64,000 bases of DNA, from contig CAUYUJ010014002.1 of NCBI GenBank assembly GCA_963575745.1, positions 413,320 to 477,319 of the forward strand, given 5' to 3'. The first letter of the stretch is position 1. Each line of letters starts with the position of its first letter. A program made the position numbers and the translations under genes. Shown piece after piece: positions 19,806-30,001 of the stretch. The notes beneath the pieces were generated by a model. It ran no database searches and was not told the DNA's origin. It saw nothing but the letters and a program-made list of their open reading frames with translations. Source of the DNA: Prorocentrum cordatum (Eukaryota; Sar; Dinophyceae; Prorocentrales; Prorocentraceae).

Positions 19806-20150
19806 CGACGTCATGATTGTTTCGTTGCGTCGACCCCTGGAGGTCTCGACCCATTCCCCTGGACCGGTGTTTCATCCTGCGTCGTGTTTTAACGGTCCCG
19901 AGGGCCGGTAAGGGCCCCCAGAGGCTGAAAATACAGTCAAAAACCTTAATAAGGACGCGCGACTTTGCTCAGGTTACCCTTGCGTCCTTGCTTTTCCTTG
20001 CTCTTGCGTCCTGGGGGTTTTCGTCGTCCGCCGCCCCAAAAATCCCAACTTCGGCTTCCAAGGGTCTTGCGTCCTTACCGCGCGTCCTGATTAGGGTTTT
20101 TGACTGTAGCGAAAAACCTCCCGTTATGATTTTTTCATTGCCCGAGGGGG
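19806..20150 (-). repeat. Family-4 repeat, minus orientation, split by a TA-flanked MITE
   Basis: 19806-19931 reads the family backwards (CGACGTCATGATT, TCGACCCATTCCCCTGGACC, GGTTTCATCCTGCGTCGT-like, GGGCCCCCAGAGGCTGAAA). The remainder resumes at 20109 (GCGAAAAACCTCCCG, TATGATTTTTTCATTG). The interruption is the element at 19934-20106. Confidence 0.75.
19934..20106. mobile_element. Tc1/mariner-like MITE with TA duplication
   Basis: 28-bp terminal inverted repeats, CAGTCAAAAACCTTAATAAG… (19934-19961) and its inverse …CTAATCAGGACGCGCG-type (20079-20106), differ at two positions. TA flanks both ends (19932-19933, 20107-20108). A CAGT start next to TA is the hallmark of Tc1/mariner elements. At 173 bp it is non-autonomous. 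It interrupts a family-4 repeat, which shows it moved after that repeat. A badly decayed relative may lie at 47525-47716. Confidence 0.88.
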
Positions 20151-20299
20151 CCCAGCGCCCGCGTTTTCTTCGGGGCCCGCTTCCTGCATGCCGGCTTCGC
20201 GACTGCGCGCGGGAGAGCGGCCCTTCGCTGGGGTGACCTCTGCAGGGGCCAGCGGCCACGTGCGCGCAGGTGGCGCGCGAGGGGCGGCCTTCTCAGAAA

Positions 20300-20533
20300 A
20301 AGGTCCTCCTCCTCCTCCTCCACCTCCTCCTCCTCCTCCTCCTCCTCCTCCTCCTCCTCCTCCTCCTCCCCCTCCTCCTCCTCCCCCTCCTCCTCCTCCC
20401 CCTCCTCCCCCTCCTCCTCCTCCTCCCTCCTCCTCCTCCTCCTCCTCCTCCTCCTCCTCCTCCTCCTCCTCCTCCTCCTCCTCCTCCTCCTCCTCCTCCT
20501 CCTCCTCTCCTCCTCCCCCCCTCCTCCTCCGCC
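20300..20533. repeat. (CTC)n block, 230 bp
   Basis: Long CCTCCT repeat with CCCCCT interruptions; one of the longest CTC arrays here. Confidence 0.97.
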
Positions 20534-20654
20534 CCCCCCGCGTCCTTGACAAGAAGACCGCCTCCCGCGCGCCACCCCCGCGTGCGCGCCGTCAAAAGGG
20601 CGTCCTCTCTTCGGCCGACTTCGGCTGCGTCGACGTCGGCCGCGCTCGGTCGCT

Positions 20655-20840
20655 TCGGCTCGGTCGGCGGAGGTGTCACTGCTGCGTCGCCGGCGCCCCC
20701 CTGGGCTGAAGGATTGCAAAAAAACCGAAGGATTGCAAAAAAAAAAAACTGGATTGCAAAAAAACCCTTCGGAGGTGTCACTTTTTGCAATCCTTCGGAG
20801 GTGTCACTGCTGCGTCGCCGGCGCCCCCCTGGGCTGCCGG
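20655..20840 (+). repeat. Local duplication with GGATTGCAAAAAAA units
   Basis: GGAGGTGTCACTGCTGCGTC plus the following CGCCGGCGCCCCCCTGGGCTG occurs at 20667-20706 and 20796-20835. Between them are three GGATTGCAAAAAAA words and an inverted TTTTTGCAATCC. The two copies are identical, so the event is recent. Confidence 0.8.
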
Positions 20841-21115
20841 ACGGCCTGTCGGTTGCGGACAGCTTCGGTGCCGCTGCAGGTTCGGTCGGTGTTCGGTTCT
20901 GCTGTCGCCATGGACGGCCTTGCCCTGGAGCGGGCAGACAGCGGTCCCCAGAACACTGGCCGGCGCGCTTGGATTCCCCCCAGCCCCCGCGCGGCCGTTT
21001 CGAAGCCGCGCACAAGAAGCGTCACGCCTGCATGCAGCCGATCACTGAAGGAAAATAGCTCTGAAGGCGATTTGTCATTCTCCTGCCCCAGGTGAGACAG
21101 TTCTGCCCCCGGCTG
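20841..21115. other. Unassigned stretch
   Basis: Mixed GC-rich DNA, no supportable gene. Confidence 0.4.
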
Positions 21116-21690
21116 AAGAATTGTCGACGTCGACGACGATGACGACGACGAAGAGGAAGATGATGGCGACGACGACGGCGACGACGAGGGCGTCTTCGAC
21201 GACGACGACCAGGACCACCAGGACGACGAGAACGATAATGGCGTCGGCGACGGCGACGAGGGCGACGAGGACGACAAGGACGACGAAGGCGGCGACGACG
21301 ACGACGACGACGGTGACGGCGATGGCGCCGACGATTCTAGCGCCGACGACGACGACTGCGAAGACGACGACGAAGATGACGACGACGGCCCGCTGGCCGC
21401 GCCTGCGCCCGCCTCCGCCGCGTGATCGCCGCCATCGCCGTGGTCGCCGCCGCCGCCGTCCCCACGGTCGCCATCGCCGCGGTCGCTTTTGCCGTCGCTG
21501 CGTCGTCATCGTCGTCGTCGTCGTCGTGATCGTCCGCGTCTTCCTCGTCGTCGTCCTCGTCGTTGCCGTCGTCGACGCCATCGTCGTCGCCGCCGCCGCC
21601 GTCGCCGCCTTCGCCGCGGCCGCCGTCGTCGCCGCCAACCTCGCCGCCAGCATTGTCGTCGTCGTCGCTGTCGCCGCCGGTGGCCAGCCC
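21116..21690. repeat. (GAC)n array facing a (GTC)n array
   Basis: 21120-21400 is GACGACGA-rich. 21430-21690 is GTCGTCGC-rich. The two halves are inverted-complementary in bulk around 21400-21430, so long imperfect pairing is possible. Frames encode only Thr/Val/Asp/Arg runs. Confidence 0.85.
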
Positions 21691-22125
21691 CGAGGCCTGC
21701 GCGCCCGGCGACTGGGCGGGGGGGCTGCGGGGCCCAGGCGCCGCGCCGGGGGCGCGGCAGGACCTTCTCTTCATCGTCTTCCTATTGCTCCTCCTCCTCC
21801 TCCTCCTTCTCCTCTTCCTCCTCCTCCTCTTCCTCCTTTCCTCCTTCTCCTTCCCTTCTTCCTCCTCCTTCTCCTCCTCGGGGCGCCCGCGGTTCTTTGT
21901 CGGGGGCAGTGGCAGGGCAGAATTTGAGGATACGAGTCGCGATTCGGTTAGGGAGGAGGGCAGCTGGATCATCTTAAGGTGACGACTGCTGATCTTGTCA
22001 ACGGGTCAAGAATTAAGAATCGCTTGCCTTAGCGAGGGGATGTCAAGCAGGGGGCCCTGGTGGCGAGCGGCGCCCAGGCATCAAGAGACGCCGTCTTCAG
22101 GAATCAGGAGACGCCATCGTGAGGG
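21690..22125. other. Unassigned stretch with CTC patch
   Basis: 21790-21885 is an imperfect CTC/CTT patch. The remainder shows no gene. Confidence 0.45.
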
Positions 22126-22129
22126 GGGG

Positions 22130-22345
22130 TACGGTCGAGATCTTCTGGATAGCGTGTCGCTCTGCCTGGTCTGGCCCACCACGCTTCGGCGCGACGCGCT
22201 ATCCACGTCTCAGCCCCCGAGCGTCAAAGTCCCGCGCTCTTGTGAGCGTCCCGTCGCACGGAGCGGCGCGACACGCCATCCACTCGCAGGGCGTAGCATG
22301 TCGCCGGGGCCGCCGTGCCGACACGCTGTCCAAACGTTCCCGGCA
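22130..22345. mobile_element. Family-2 MITE, copy 2
   Basis: Left end TACGGTCGAGATCTTCTGGA then TAGCGTGTCGC. The right end, inverted, is CTGCCGGGAACGTTTGGACA then GCGTGTCGG. The interior GCGTCAAAGTCCCGCGCTC matches the CATCAACGTTCCGAGC of copy 1. Confidence 0.7.
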
Positions 22346-22794
22346 GCAGGCCCAGAGGGGGAGGGGGGCGCGTCGACCCCGGGTCGACCCTTCACGGCCG
22401 ACGCCCAGGCCTCGAACGCACTTCGAGAGTCCAGGCCGTCATCGTGCTCGGCGTCTGGAGCCCCCTCGCCGGGCCCTGTGGGGCCGTCACAGAGCGGAGC
22501 GAGAACGGGTCCGGGGGAGGCGTGGTCAAGAGTTCCTCAAACGACGCGAAGATCGGGACAACAAATCGGATCGAGATAGCTCGAAATCTCTGAGGATCGG
22601 CGGGTTTGGAGGATGTGTTGGGCGTCGCGAGGGCCTGTCGCAGGTAATTATATCGGCGATGTCACCGATTCCGTTCCAGCTCGATGTCTCCCCGCCCCCC
22701 CCCCCCCCTGAGCTGGTCCCCCCCCAACAAGTCCCCCGAAGGGCCGAGGGAGGGAGGTTGGGCAGTGCAAACCCAGACCTCCTCGTGTCCGTTG
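22346..22794. other. Unassigned stretch
   Basis: Contains GCGTCGACCCCGGGTCGACC (short palindrome near 22370) and a C run at 22691-22707. No gene seen. Confidence 0.4.
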
Positions 22795-22935
22795 GTTTTG
22801 GCCTCCTAGGGCCCTTCATGGGCCACTCGGCCGCCGAAAAATGGCCCAGCTGACTCAGGATGAAGAGCTGGCCCTGGGGAAGCGGTCTCGACCTCTGGAA
22901 GGTCCACGCTTCACAACAAATCGCGACGTGGGAGG
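22795..22935 (+). repeat. Family-4 dispersed repeat
   Basis: TTTTGGCCTCCTAGGGCCCT, GACTCAGGATGAAGAGCTGG, CCCTGGGGAAGCGGTCTCGA and AAATCGCGACG in family order. Confidence 0.75.
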
Positions 22936-23084
22936 TCTGGGAAGGTCGGTCATCACTGGAGGAGGGGGTCGAGGGAGGAGGGGGAGGGCGGATCGAACAT
23001 GGAGGGGTGGATCGAAGATCGAGAAGCTTTTGAGGCGCTTTCGTGGCGCCTTTCTGGGCCCCAGCGCAAGCGCAGCGCCCCGGC

Positions 23085-23225
23085 AGGCCCAAGGGCAGCT
23101 TCCAGGCAGTGCTTCCTATAGACTCGGGGGCAGCACTTGGGCAACGCTTCCCAGGCTCGTGGGCAGTGCTTGGGCGCTGGGCAGCACACAGACAGCGCTC
23201 CCTGGGTTGCTGCTGCTCCTCCTCC
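23085..23225. repeat. GGGCAGTGCTTGGGC degenerate repeat
   Basis: About seven imperfect units of 18-25 bp (GGGCAGCACTTGGGCAACGC, GGGCAGTGCTTGGGC, GGGCAGCACACAGACAGCGC) just before the LINE. Confidence 0.65.
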
Positions 23226-23348
23226 GTAGCTGTTTTGGTTCAAAACCAATGCTTTGGCGGGCTGAGCCCGCATTGGCAAAGTTGGATACCGCTAGCCCGC
23301 GACAGGCAAGCCTCTTGAGGCAGGCACTCTTTTCTTTAGCCTTCACAG

Positions 23349-24584
23349 GTGGATTCGGGCTACACTTCTTCAGTCATTATTTCGCAGTCTCCTGCCCGCA
23401 CGTCTGGGACCAATGGTTCGGTCCCGAAGTCTCTCGCCAAGCGGTCGGCCTCGTCCACGAGGGGTGTCATCAGGGCGGGCAAGGACTCCAAGGGCAATGG
23501 TCGCAAGCGTCCTCCTGCTGATGATGCTGGTGACATACGGCCTGGTGCGATTGATGACGACGAAGGCCTTGTTCTCCCCGACGACATGTCCGACGAGCTC
23601 GGCGATTTCACCAATAAGCTGGTTACGATCCAGTCTCAGCTCGACGGCATGGTGGGCTCTGCCGTCTCCAAGGCTACTGCTCCGCTCGAGCAGAATTTCA
23701 CGAAACACTTCGCGGACTGCATGCGCAAGTGCCAGGTGGAGTTCGACGCCTTGCCCAAGAAGCTGGACAGGTCCTTCCTCGATGTGGTCAACCCCAAGAT
23801 TTGCGAGCTGCGCAGGGAGTTATCCTAGACACGCGATGACATGCAGGCGACGCTGGACGAGCACGCGACCAAGATCGACATCCACGACCGCAAGCTCATC
23901 GAGCTGGCGGACCAAGTCAAGCTGTTGCAGGAGTCTCTCGCGATGGCGGACAAGAAACCGTCGTCCCCCATCAAGCTCGACTCGGGCTTCGAGCGGGACG
24001 CGGGCGGCACCGTCATCAAGAGCAGCGCGGGCAAGATGGTGGCGAAGTCAGTGGTGGTCGACGCAATCGCTCCCTGGCTGGCTGAAGCGGGCTTCGCGGA
24101 CGAGTGGTGGAGTATCGAGGCTCGCAACCCCATCTCGCGGAACTACGATTCGGGTCAACATCGGTGTGGGCCTGGCTCCAAGATGCGTTGCCGAAGCTCT
24201 CTCGCTCCTGCGGGGGGAGAATGGATGGCGCCGGTTTGATGCCCAGTCGCGTGGCACAGGTGGCCCCGCAAAGTTGCACATCAGCGGCAACGAGACAACG
24301 AGGCAGGTCAAGATGGAGATTCCGGGCCGCAAAGTACGACTATTACTGCTGCAGAAGATTGGAGATCGACAGCGCCTGTTTTTCAGCAGAGAGCGGGGCG
24401 GGCTGTCGGTCGGCTAGGACCCGCTGCCCCACTGCCCAAGCTGGACCCACAGGAAGGCCGCCAGGCGACGGCAGTCAAGTGGTGCCAAACGGCGATCAAC
24501 AAGTATTGCTCCTCGAAGATGGAGCTCGTGGGTGCGATCGAATCCGCCGCGGAGCCTAAGGCTGAGCCGCAGTGGTGCCTTTAG
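23349..24584 (+). pseudogene. LINE ORF1-like protein, broken
   Basis: The first frame runs 160 codons to an in-frame TAG at 23826-23828, then continues in the same frame (…LDEHATKIDIHDRKLIELAD…, a coiled-coil-like heptad stretch) to …WLAEAGFADEWWSIEARNPI…. Near 24150 the homology-like reading moves to another frame (…VNIGVGLAPRCVAEALSLLR…), and by about 24460 it returns to the first frame (…VKWCQTAINKYCSSKMELVG…), ending TAG at 24582. It therefore has one stop and at least two frameshifts. A nucleic-acid-binding ORF1 role is inferred from position, coiled coil and charge. Confidence 0.6.
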
Positions 24585-24609
24585 CCGTTCCAGGAGGTTG
24601 TTTGTTAAC

Positions 24610-25240
24610 TCTTCTTTCCCCTGCCCCCAGGGTCCCGAATCGGTTGAGGGGCTGCGATTTAATTCGTGGAACTGCCGAGCTTCGTTGCAGTATGCGGGTG
24701 TCCATGCCAGAACGAAGCTGGGATGCATGGGACGTCTGTTTTACGGCCTCGGCAACGGCGTTCAAGGAGGCCCATCAGGACGCCTTCCAGCTTCAGGTTT
24801 TCCTGCAGAAGGCCCTCCCATGAGCTCTTGTGTAATCGAGCTTCTGCGGCGATGGCCGCGCTGGTCGGATCCGTGGCGGGGTGGCCGCGGTTCTGCCCGG
24901 CGTGCAACATGCTGGCCAGTCATGCCCATATCTTTTTTTTCTGGGGTCTCTGCCTCCTCCTCCGAAGACATGCCTGGTCGCGTGTTGCGCGTGTGTTCTG
25001 CGAATGGAAACGCGGAGCTCATCCATTGGAACATCCATAACCATGGGTTGACCCTTGAGCAAATTCGGGACGTGTGCGGTGCGATTTCCCAGGGCGGATT
25101 CAGGTCCGAGGCCTCCCCCGAATTTTGTCTGGCGGCTGCGCGCGAAGATTTAACTTTGCCGAGGAAGAACAAGCAACGTTTGTGCGGCCATCTATTGCTC
25201 TCCGGGTAGCCCGCTCGCTGCGTGCTCACGCTTCCCAGCG
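24610..25240 (+). pseudogene. LINE endonuclease-like region, broken
   Basis: Recognisable pieces are LRFNSWNCRASL (the 'WN(C/I)R' start of the AP-endonuclease fold), …GRVLRVCSANGNAELIHWNI…HNHGLT… and …AEEEQATFVRPSIALRVARS…. They sit in at least three frames. The catalytic 'QE' and 'SDH' blocks of an intact APE-type domain are not evident. DNA nicking for target-primed reverse transcription would be lost. Confidence 0.6.
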
Positions 25241-26189
25241 GACTCCCACGCTCTACGACGCGCTACGACGCTCGTGCTGACGCGGTGGCCGCGACTGACA
25301 GATGCTGGCGCGCGTGGCCTGGCTGGGCACTCGCGCAGCTGGCGACGACGGCCAACGTCGATGAGGGACCCAGAGGACGTCTCCCGATCACGCGCGAGCG
25401 ATCGCGCTGCCCACGCGGTCACCTTCCCGCAGCGTCGCCTCCCTGAAGTCGGGGATCGCCTTATCCCGAAGCATATCTGCAAGTCAGAGGAGCTCAGACT
25501 TGTTCTTGGTCGGTTCTTGGAAGCGGAGAAGGATGAGCTGGTGGAGATGTGTCCACCGAGGGTTGGAGCGCAACAAACAAAATGGTCGAGGCCAGTCTGG
25601 GGGGCGAGAGACCTTCTTCGCATTCGAAAGCCGAATGGTTCCCGTGCCTTACTCTTGGCGGCGGGAGCGATTGCCAGGGCGGCGCGGCTCTTGCATGCGC
25701 AGGCCGCCGCGCGCCCGATGGGGATCCGCCCTGCAGCTGCTGATTTCCCCCCGGGGCCCGGGTCGAAGATGGAGCTGGCGCGCGCGGCGCCCTTCCAGCA
25801 ATGGTGCAACGCGCAGCAGATCCAGGCTTTCGATCAGGACAAAGCAGAGATGCGAACTCGAATGGGGGTCCACGGTGGGGCAGGCGATGGAGGAGGAGCC
25901 AATCTTCGTTCGTGCATTCGTGCGCTTGAACATCGCGCTCGGATTTCGGCCCCGTTCGCTCCTCGGCTGGCCCCCCGAACTGCCTGGGTGGATGGTCCGC
26001 TGGCCCAGATGGGAAACGCAATGAACTATGCCGGCACTGGGGGAGGAGTAGCGTGAGAAAGCGGCCGCTGCTTGCGCGTCGAGATTTGCTTGGCCCGTTG
26101 AGTTCGCCAGCTTTCCGCCAGCGCCCCTCAGTACTCTAAAGAAGGCCATCCAGCGGGCAGCGGGTGCTGCTCCTGGATGCACATGCTAT
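25241..26189 (+). pseudogene. LINE linker between endonuclease and RT, broken
   Basis: Frame pieces …DRLIPKHICKSEELRLVLGR…FLEAEKDELVEM… and …WGARDLLRIRKPNGSRAL… are spread over changing frames. Their position between endonuclease and RT is the main support. No catalytic motif is expected here. Confidence 0.45.
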
Positions 26190-27060
26190 GCTATGCTGCG
26201 CTGTCTGCGAACCCCTTTGGAGTGGAGCTCCTGCGCGACGCGACGCTCGGCGTGTCCCAGGGCATTGCGCCGTCCGCCAACGAGAGCTTCACGCTGCAAT
26301 CTGTCTCGCCGAGAGCGGGAGGGGGATGCGCAAACTGGAGAATGCGACAGGGATGTCAACTCGGCCAGGGCCCTGGGCCTGCGCAACACGACTTTCAATG
26401 TGATCACGGCGGCGGTGAACATATTGATTCAGAAACCCCTGGCAGCTTTTGCGCGCCCGTCTCAACGCGGGTTCATGAGAGGCCGCAACCTTGCCATGAA
26501 CATCGTCGAACTGGACGCGGCGGCCAGAGCCTGTTGCAGCCGTCCTGAAGCTGACAGTGATTGCCACATATTTTTTGCGCTGGATTACGGACGCGCCTTG
26601 CCTAGTCTGTCTCAACTACCTGCTGCTAGTGCTCCGCAGGATGGGTTGTCCTCGTGCATTGCCGCGTTTCGTTGAACTGCTGTTCTCGGCTTTCGAAGGG
26701 GCGATGGCATGCGGGGGGGGTCACTATGGCGCGCTTTCTGGATCCGCTCGGAAATGATCTGGGCCGGTTCCCTGTTGGGATCGCTTCTTGCTGTGGAGCT
26801 GGCGCCTACCTTGCAGGGCGCGTCCGTGAGTCTGGGGGCCCCGAAGAAAGGTCTTAGCCGAGCGTGTGCGGATGGCATTGGTGGCGTTTTGAAGCATTTG
26901 GCGACTCTGCGGGCCCTGGCCCGAATCATGGAAGTTATTGGGCGCGCTGCTCACCTTTGGCTTAAACCAGCTACTTTGCTTCGCGCGCCTGTTGCTTCGC
27001 GGCTAACGGAGGGCATCAGCAGGAGGGCGCACGAATACTTGGGGCTGCGCGCGCTGCAGT
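26190..27060 (+). pseudogene. LINE reverse transcriptase, ADG replaces catalytic ADD
   Basis: RT landmarks in order: …LRNTTFNVITAAVNILIQKP… (near 26375), QRGFMRGRNLAMNIVELD (near 26464-26517), FFALDYGRALPSL (motif A, Asp present, near 26570), LRRMGCPRALPRFVELLFSA, IRSEMIWAGSLLGSLLAV (the motif B region, 'GCPLSGSLF' in intact relatives) and RACADGIGGVLKHLATL (motif C). Motif C should hold two Asp; the second is Gly (26868-26876). Motifs A and C lie in different frames. cDNA synthesis is therefore lost. Confidence 0.85.
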
Positions 27061-27570
27061 GAAAAAGCTTCGAGGTGGAGGGGGCGTTGTTTTACTCGGG
27101 GATGTGGCTGGGGCCTGATGCTGCGGTCTTTGATTCCTGGCCTGGGCCTTGCGCTAAGTTCCAGTCTCGGGCGACGGCGATCGGTCGCGGAGTTCAGTCC
27201 ACATCGTTGTCGAGTATGTTGCATCACACTTGATGCCTGCCCGTCCTCAGTTCTGTCATGCAGTTTCTGCCGCCGCCCAGGCACGTGATTGACGTGGAAC
27301 TGGGGGCTCTCGTTTCTGCATGTCGTGTTCGTCTTCGCACGTTCAGCACCGAGGTTTGGCGTGCCCTGCGAGACTGGGGAGGCCCGAAAGTATCGCCGCT
27401 ACTCTTCATCTGGTACCTGGTGTTGCGATGATGGCCATCGGTACGATGCCAGAGTTCGAGCTTGCACATACATGGTTGGAAGGTTTCTTTGGATCTGAGG
27501 GGAATCGGGGTTCATGTCGCTTCACTGTATTACCCGACGGGAGGAAATATCCGAATCACGGGGCGCCGTA
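27061..27570 (+). pseudogene. LINE post-RT (thumb) region, broken
   Basis: After the stop at 27061-27063 the signal continues as …LFYSGMWLGPDAAVFDSWPG…, …LPVLSSVMQFLPPP…HVIDVELGAL… with at least one stop (TGA near 27231) and one frameshift. 'LPVLSYxxQ' followed by Pro residues is typical of the post-RT region of this LINE group. Confidence 0.7.
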
Positions 27571-28128
27571 GTCGTTTGATGAGTATATGATGTGGGCTCA
27601 GGAGGGGAGGAATGATGAGCTTCATCGTGCCGCTGCTGATGTCGCTGCTGCTGCCAAGAACCAGCGCCCGCAACTGAAAGTACGTGGGCCCGCGTTCCTG
27701 GCTTGCTCCGAACTCTGGCCACGAGATTGTGTGGAACAGATAGTGAAAGGCAGGCTGCTCAAGTGGTGGCCTCAACGTGCTGCTGACATCGATGCTATCG
27801 ATGTTGCGGAGACCGAAAGAGTCTTGCGACAGGCTCCCCCTTCCTGGTCCTGGGCCTAGTTGAGGACGGCTGCGGGTGGATGGTTAACGTCGTATCGCAT
27901 CGCATATTGAGTGAGCGTGGTGGGGGCGCGTGCATTTTCGGTTGTGAGAATTGTTTGGATCGACCGGTTCATTATGCGTCGTGTCCTAGGCTTGCCTGGT
28001 CTGTTTCGCGCGTGCTTAGGTGTCTGATCCTCGTTTCGGACCCATTGGATCGTTGGGGGCTTAAGCACTACACCGGTCAGGTTTTAGAAAAAGGCTTATA
28101 TCGCCACGCGCGTTCATCCCATACTTAG
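27571..28128 (+). pseudogene. LINE C-terminal Cys/His knuckle region
   Basis: One frame (27587-27859) reads …RPQLKVRGPAFLACSELWPR…, ending TAG. A second frame (27880-28128) has CIFGCENCLDRPVHYASCPR: C-x3-C … H-x3-C spacing, the nucleic-acid-binding knuckle at the C-terminus of many LINEs. It ends TAG at 28126. Confidence 0.7.
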
Positions 28129-28130
28129 GC

Positions 28131-28261
28131 ACTTCCCCCTGAGAAGACACATATACCCGCCACCAATGAGATGGCGGTTCGGACTGCCCTCAGAGACCTC
28201 AAGCCGAATCGGCCAGAGGCTGGGGTCGAGGAGGGCCAGGTCGGATTCGCTCCCTCCTTTC
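28131..28261. other. LINE 3' flank
   Basis: Short non-repetitive stretch, nothing recognised. Confidence 0.4.
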
Positions 28262-28361
28262 CACGCTCTGCTCCTCCTCCTCCTCCTCCGCCTCCTCCTC
28301 CTCCTCCTCCTTCTCCTCCTCCTCCTCCTCTTCCTCCTCGTTCTCCTCCTCCTCCTCCTTC
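28262..28361. repeat. (CTC)n block
   Basis: CCTCCT repeat of about 100 bp with CTT breaks. Confidence 0.95.
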
Positions 28362-28401
28362 GTGGGCGGCCGCCGATGGCCGACAGCGGCGCCCGCCGCA
28401 G

Positions 28402-28491
28402 GACGGGCGGCAGTGGAGGGCCCAGCGCCAGGCGGCGCTGGAGGGGCTGCAGCTCGCGCAGCGGAGGTGGCGCCAGAGCCAGGCGGGCGCC
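28402..28491 (+). CDS. Candidate exon, Gln/Arg-rich helix, unknown gene
   Basis: Begins at CCGCCGCAG|GAC, the AG|GAC style of the better exons, and reads DGRQWRAQRQAALEGLQLAQ…RRWRQSQAGA with nearly all third positions G or C. It would form an amphipathic helix. The donor is not placed. 28492-28720 continues with GAC/GAA repeats (Asp-rich in this frame). No partner exon identified; function unknown. Confidence 0.35.
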
Positions 28492-28539
28492 TCGGGGGGG
28501 CGAGCGCCGCCCGTGGGATCTCGGGCGGCCCCTCGGCGG

Positions 28540-28650
28540 CACGTCGACAACGACGACACCAGCAACGACGAAGACGACGACGACGACGACGACGTTGACG
28601 ATGGCGACGGCGACGTCGACGACGACAAGGGCGACGAGGACGTCGCTCCG
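28540..28650. repeat. GACGAC-rich patch
   Basis: Imperfect GAC/GAA repeat. Confidence 0.8.
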
Positions 28651-28724
28651 CCGGGTCCACGAGGCCCGCCCGCAGAGGAGAGGAGGCACATGTGCCGATG
28701 TTGTGGACCGATGCTGCTGCTCGT

Positions 28725-28835
28725 CCTGGAGAGCCCTCGGCGCCGCGGCTGGATTCGCCTCGACATTCTCGCAGGAGTGCACCCTGTGGGAGGTACGGGG
28801 AGCAGCGGGTATCGGTACCTCGCTTCTCCGTCCCA
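28725..28835 (+). repeat. Family-6 dispersed repeat, copy 1
   Basis: Words GGCTGGATTCGCCTCGA, GCACCCTGTGGGAGGT and GCAGCGGGTATCGGTACC. The same order recurs at 33120-33240 and 47385-47520. Confidence 0.75.
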
Positions 28836-29299
28836 TATCCTGCCGCCTCGTTGTCCTGGCGGGCCTTCGCAGCCGTCAGTCGACGGCGGCCCTCGGAGGC
28901 CCTCTGCGGCCTCGGCGTGACCTCGAGAGATGTTCGTTTGCTCGACCAGCTCTTACCTGTTGGCATCCCTGGGGATTTGGTAAGCGCTCCCAGGCGCCAT
29001 GCTGCCAACCTGTGCGCCGCAGAGCGACCTGTCTGGAATCCTTAAGACTATGTGTCTATACATATTGATATGTAGATATACAAGACTGCATTGGCGCTTC
29101 GCGCCATGAACCGTGGTCCTTGAAGTTTGGTATGCAGGCGGAACTGCAGGAAACTCAAGCCGACAATTTAGCGATAACTTCTTGTTGACTTTTGCGGCAT
29201 CGCCGTTATAATAATGTTATGCGTTATCATTCCTCGTTTATGTTTCCTCATTCTCGCCATACCCTGCGTATTCTCCCCATCCTCCTCAGTTTTTTTTTT
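28836..29299. other. Unassigned stretch, partly AT-rich
   Basis: 29040-29260 is relatively AT-rich (TATGTGTCTATACATATTGA). No gene seen. Confidence 0.4.
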
Positions 29300-29930
29300 G
29301 CGGAGGCTCCTCCTTGGAGAGCTTCTGGGGCCTCACAAAAAGGTTTCAGGCTTTCTTAAGGCCTTTTCGAGGCCTCCTGGGCATCTCCTGAGGGCCTCTG
29401 GGGGCTTCCTCGGGCCACCCTGCGTCTCCCTGAAGAACCGGGTCACGATTTGGAATACTTCGGAGGGTGTCTTGGGGCCATTTTGGGCCGTCATGGGGCT
29501 CACTTAGGCCATCTTGGAACCCTGTTGTGCCGTCGTTGATCTCTCTTGGACTGCTTGGAAGCCCTTTCGGATGGTTGTGGGGCGATTTTCGAGCATCCCA
29601 GGAGGTTTCGGACGCCCAAAAGACCGCCGTCTTGGAGCGTCGCGAAGCCGAAAAGAGGAGAACCCCCAAATTCACCAGAAACCAACAGAAAGTCAATGAA
29701 TTTTGCCTCGTGGGGCCCTCTTGGGAGTGCTCTTGGAGGCCTCTGGGGATGTTTTGGAGCGATCTTTGGGGGTATGACGGATTCTTTGGGCTCGTCGTGT
29801 ATCGTCTTGGGGCTTTCTGGGATCGTTTCGGGAGCGCGCCGGAACGCCTCTGGAGCCCTCTGGCGCCGTCTTCGGGCTCTCGTGGGGTTCTCCCGGGTTT
29901 CTCCCGGGTCGTCTGGAGGGTTGCCCGAGA
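29300..29930. repeat. Degenerate periodic TTGGGGCCTCTT repeat, copy 1
   Basis: GGGGCCTCTTGG-like words about every 12 and 30-36 bp (TTTCGAGGCCTCCTGGGCAT, GGGGGCTTCCTCGGGCCA, CTTGGGGCCATTTTGGGC). The same texture occurs at 32300-32620 and, reverse-complemented, at 54850-55270. Confidence 0.6.
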
Positions 29931-30001
29931 GGCTTGCGCTGGGCCAGATTCGTTTGGGGAGGGGGGGGAGAGGGGGGTGTTTTTGCTCGGGGTCTCGGGC
30001 C

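Larger units (their letters stand above)
23226..28130 (+). mobile_element. Near-full-length dead LINE
   Basis: A non-LTR retrotransposon of about 4.9 kb. 5' region with hairpins at 23236-23290, an ORF1-like protein (23349-24584), an endonuclease-like region (from about 24640), RT (26190-27060), a post-RT region and a C-terminal Cys/His knuckle (27880-28128). All parts are in order on one strand, but each is broken by stops or frameshifts and one catalytic Asp is lost. No poly(A) or target duplication was recognised, so the ends are approximate. Confidence 0.88.

Noticed and set aside
29480-29490. Further spliced-leader relicts at 29480 and 36048 (GCCATTTTGG)
   Set aside because: Only ten bases match, inside other repeats, with no coding region after them.
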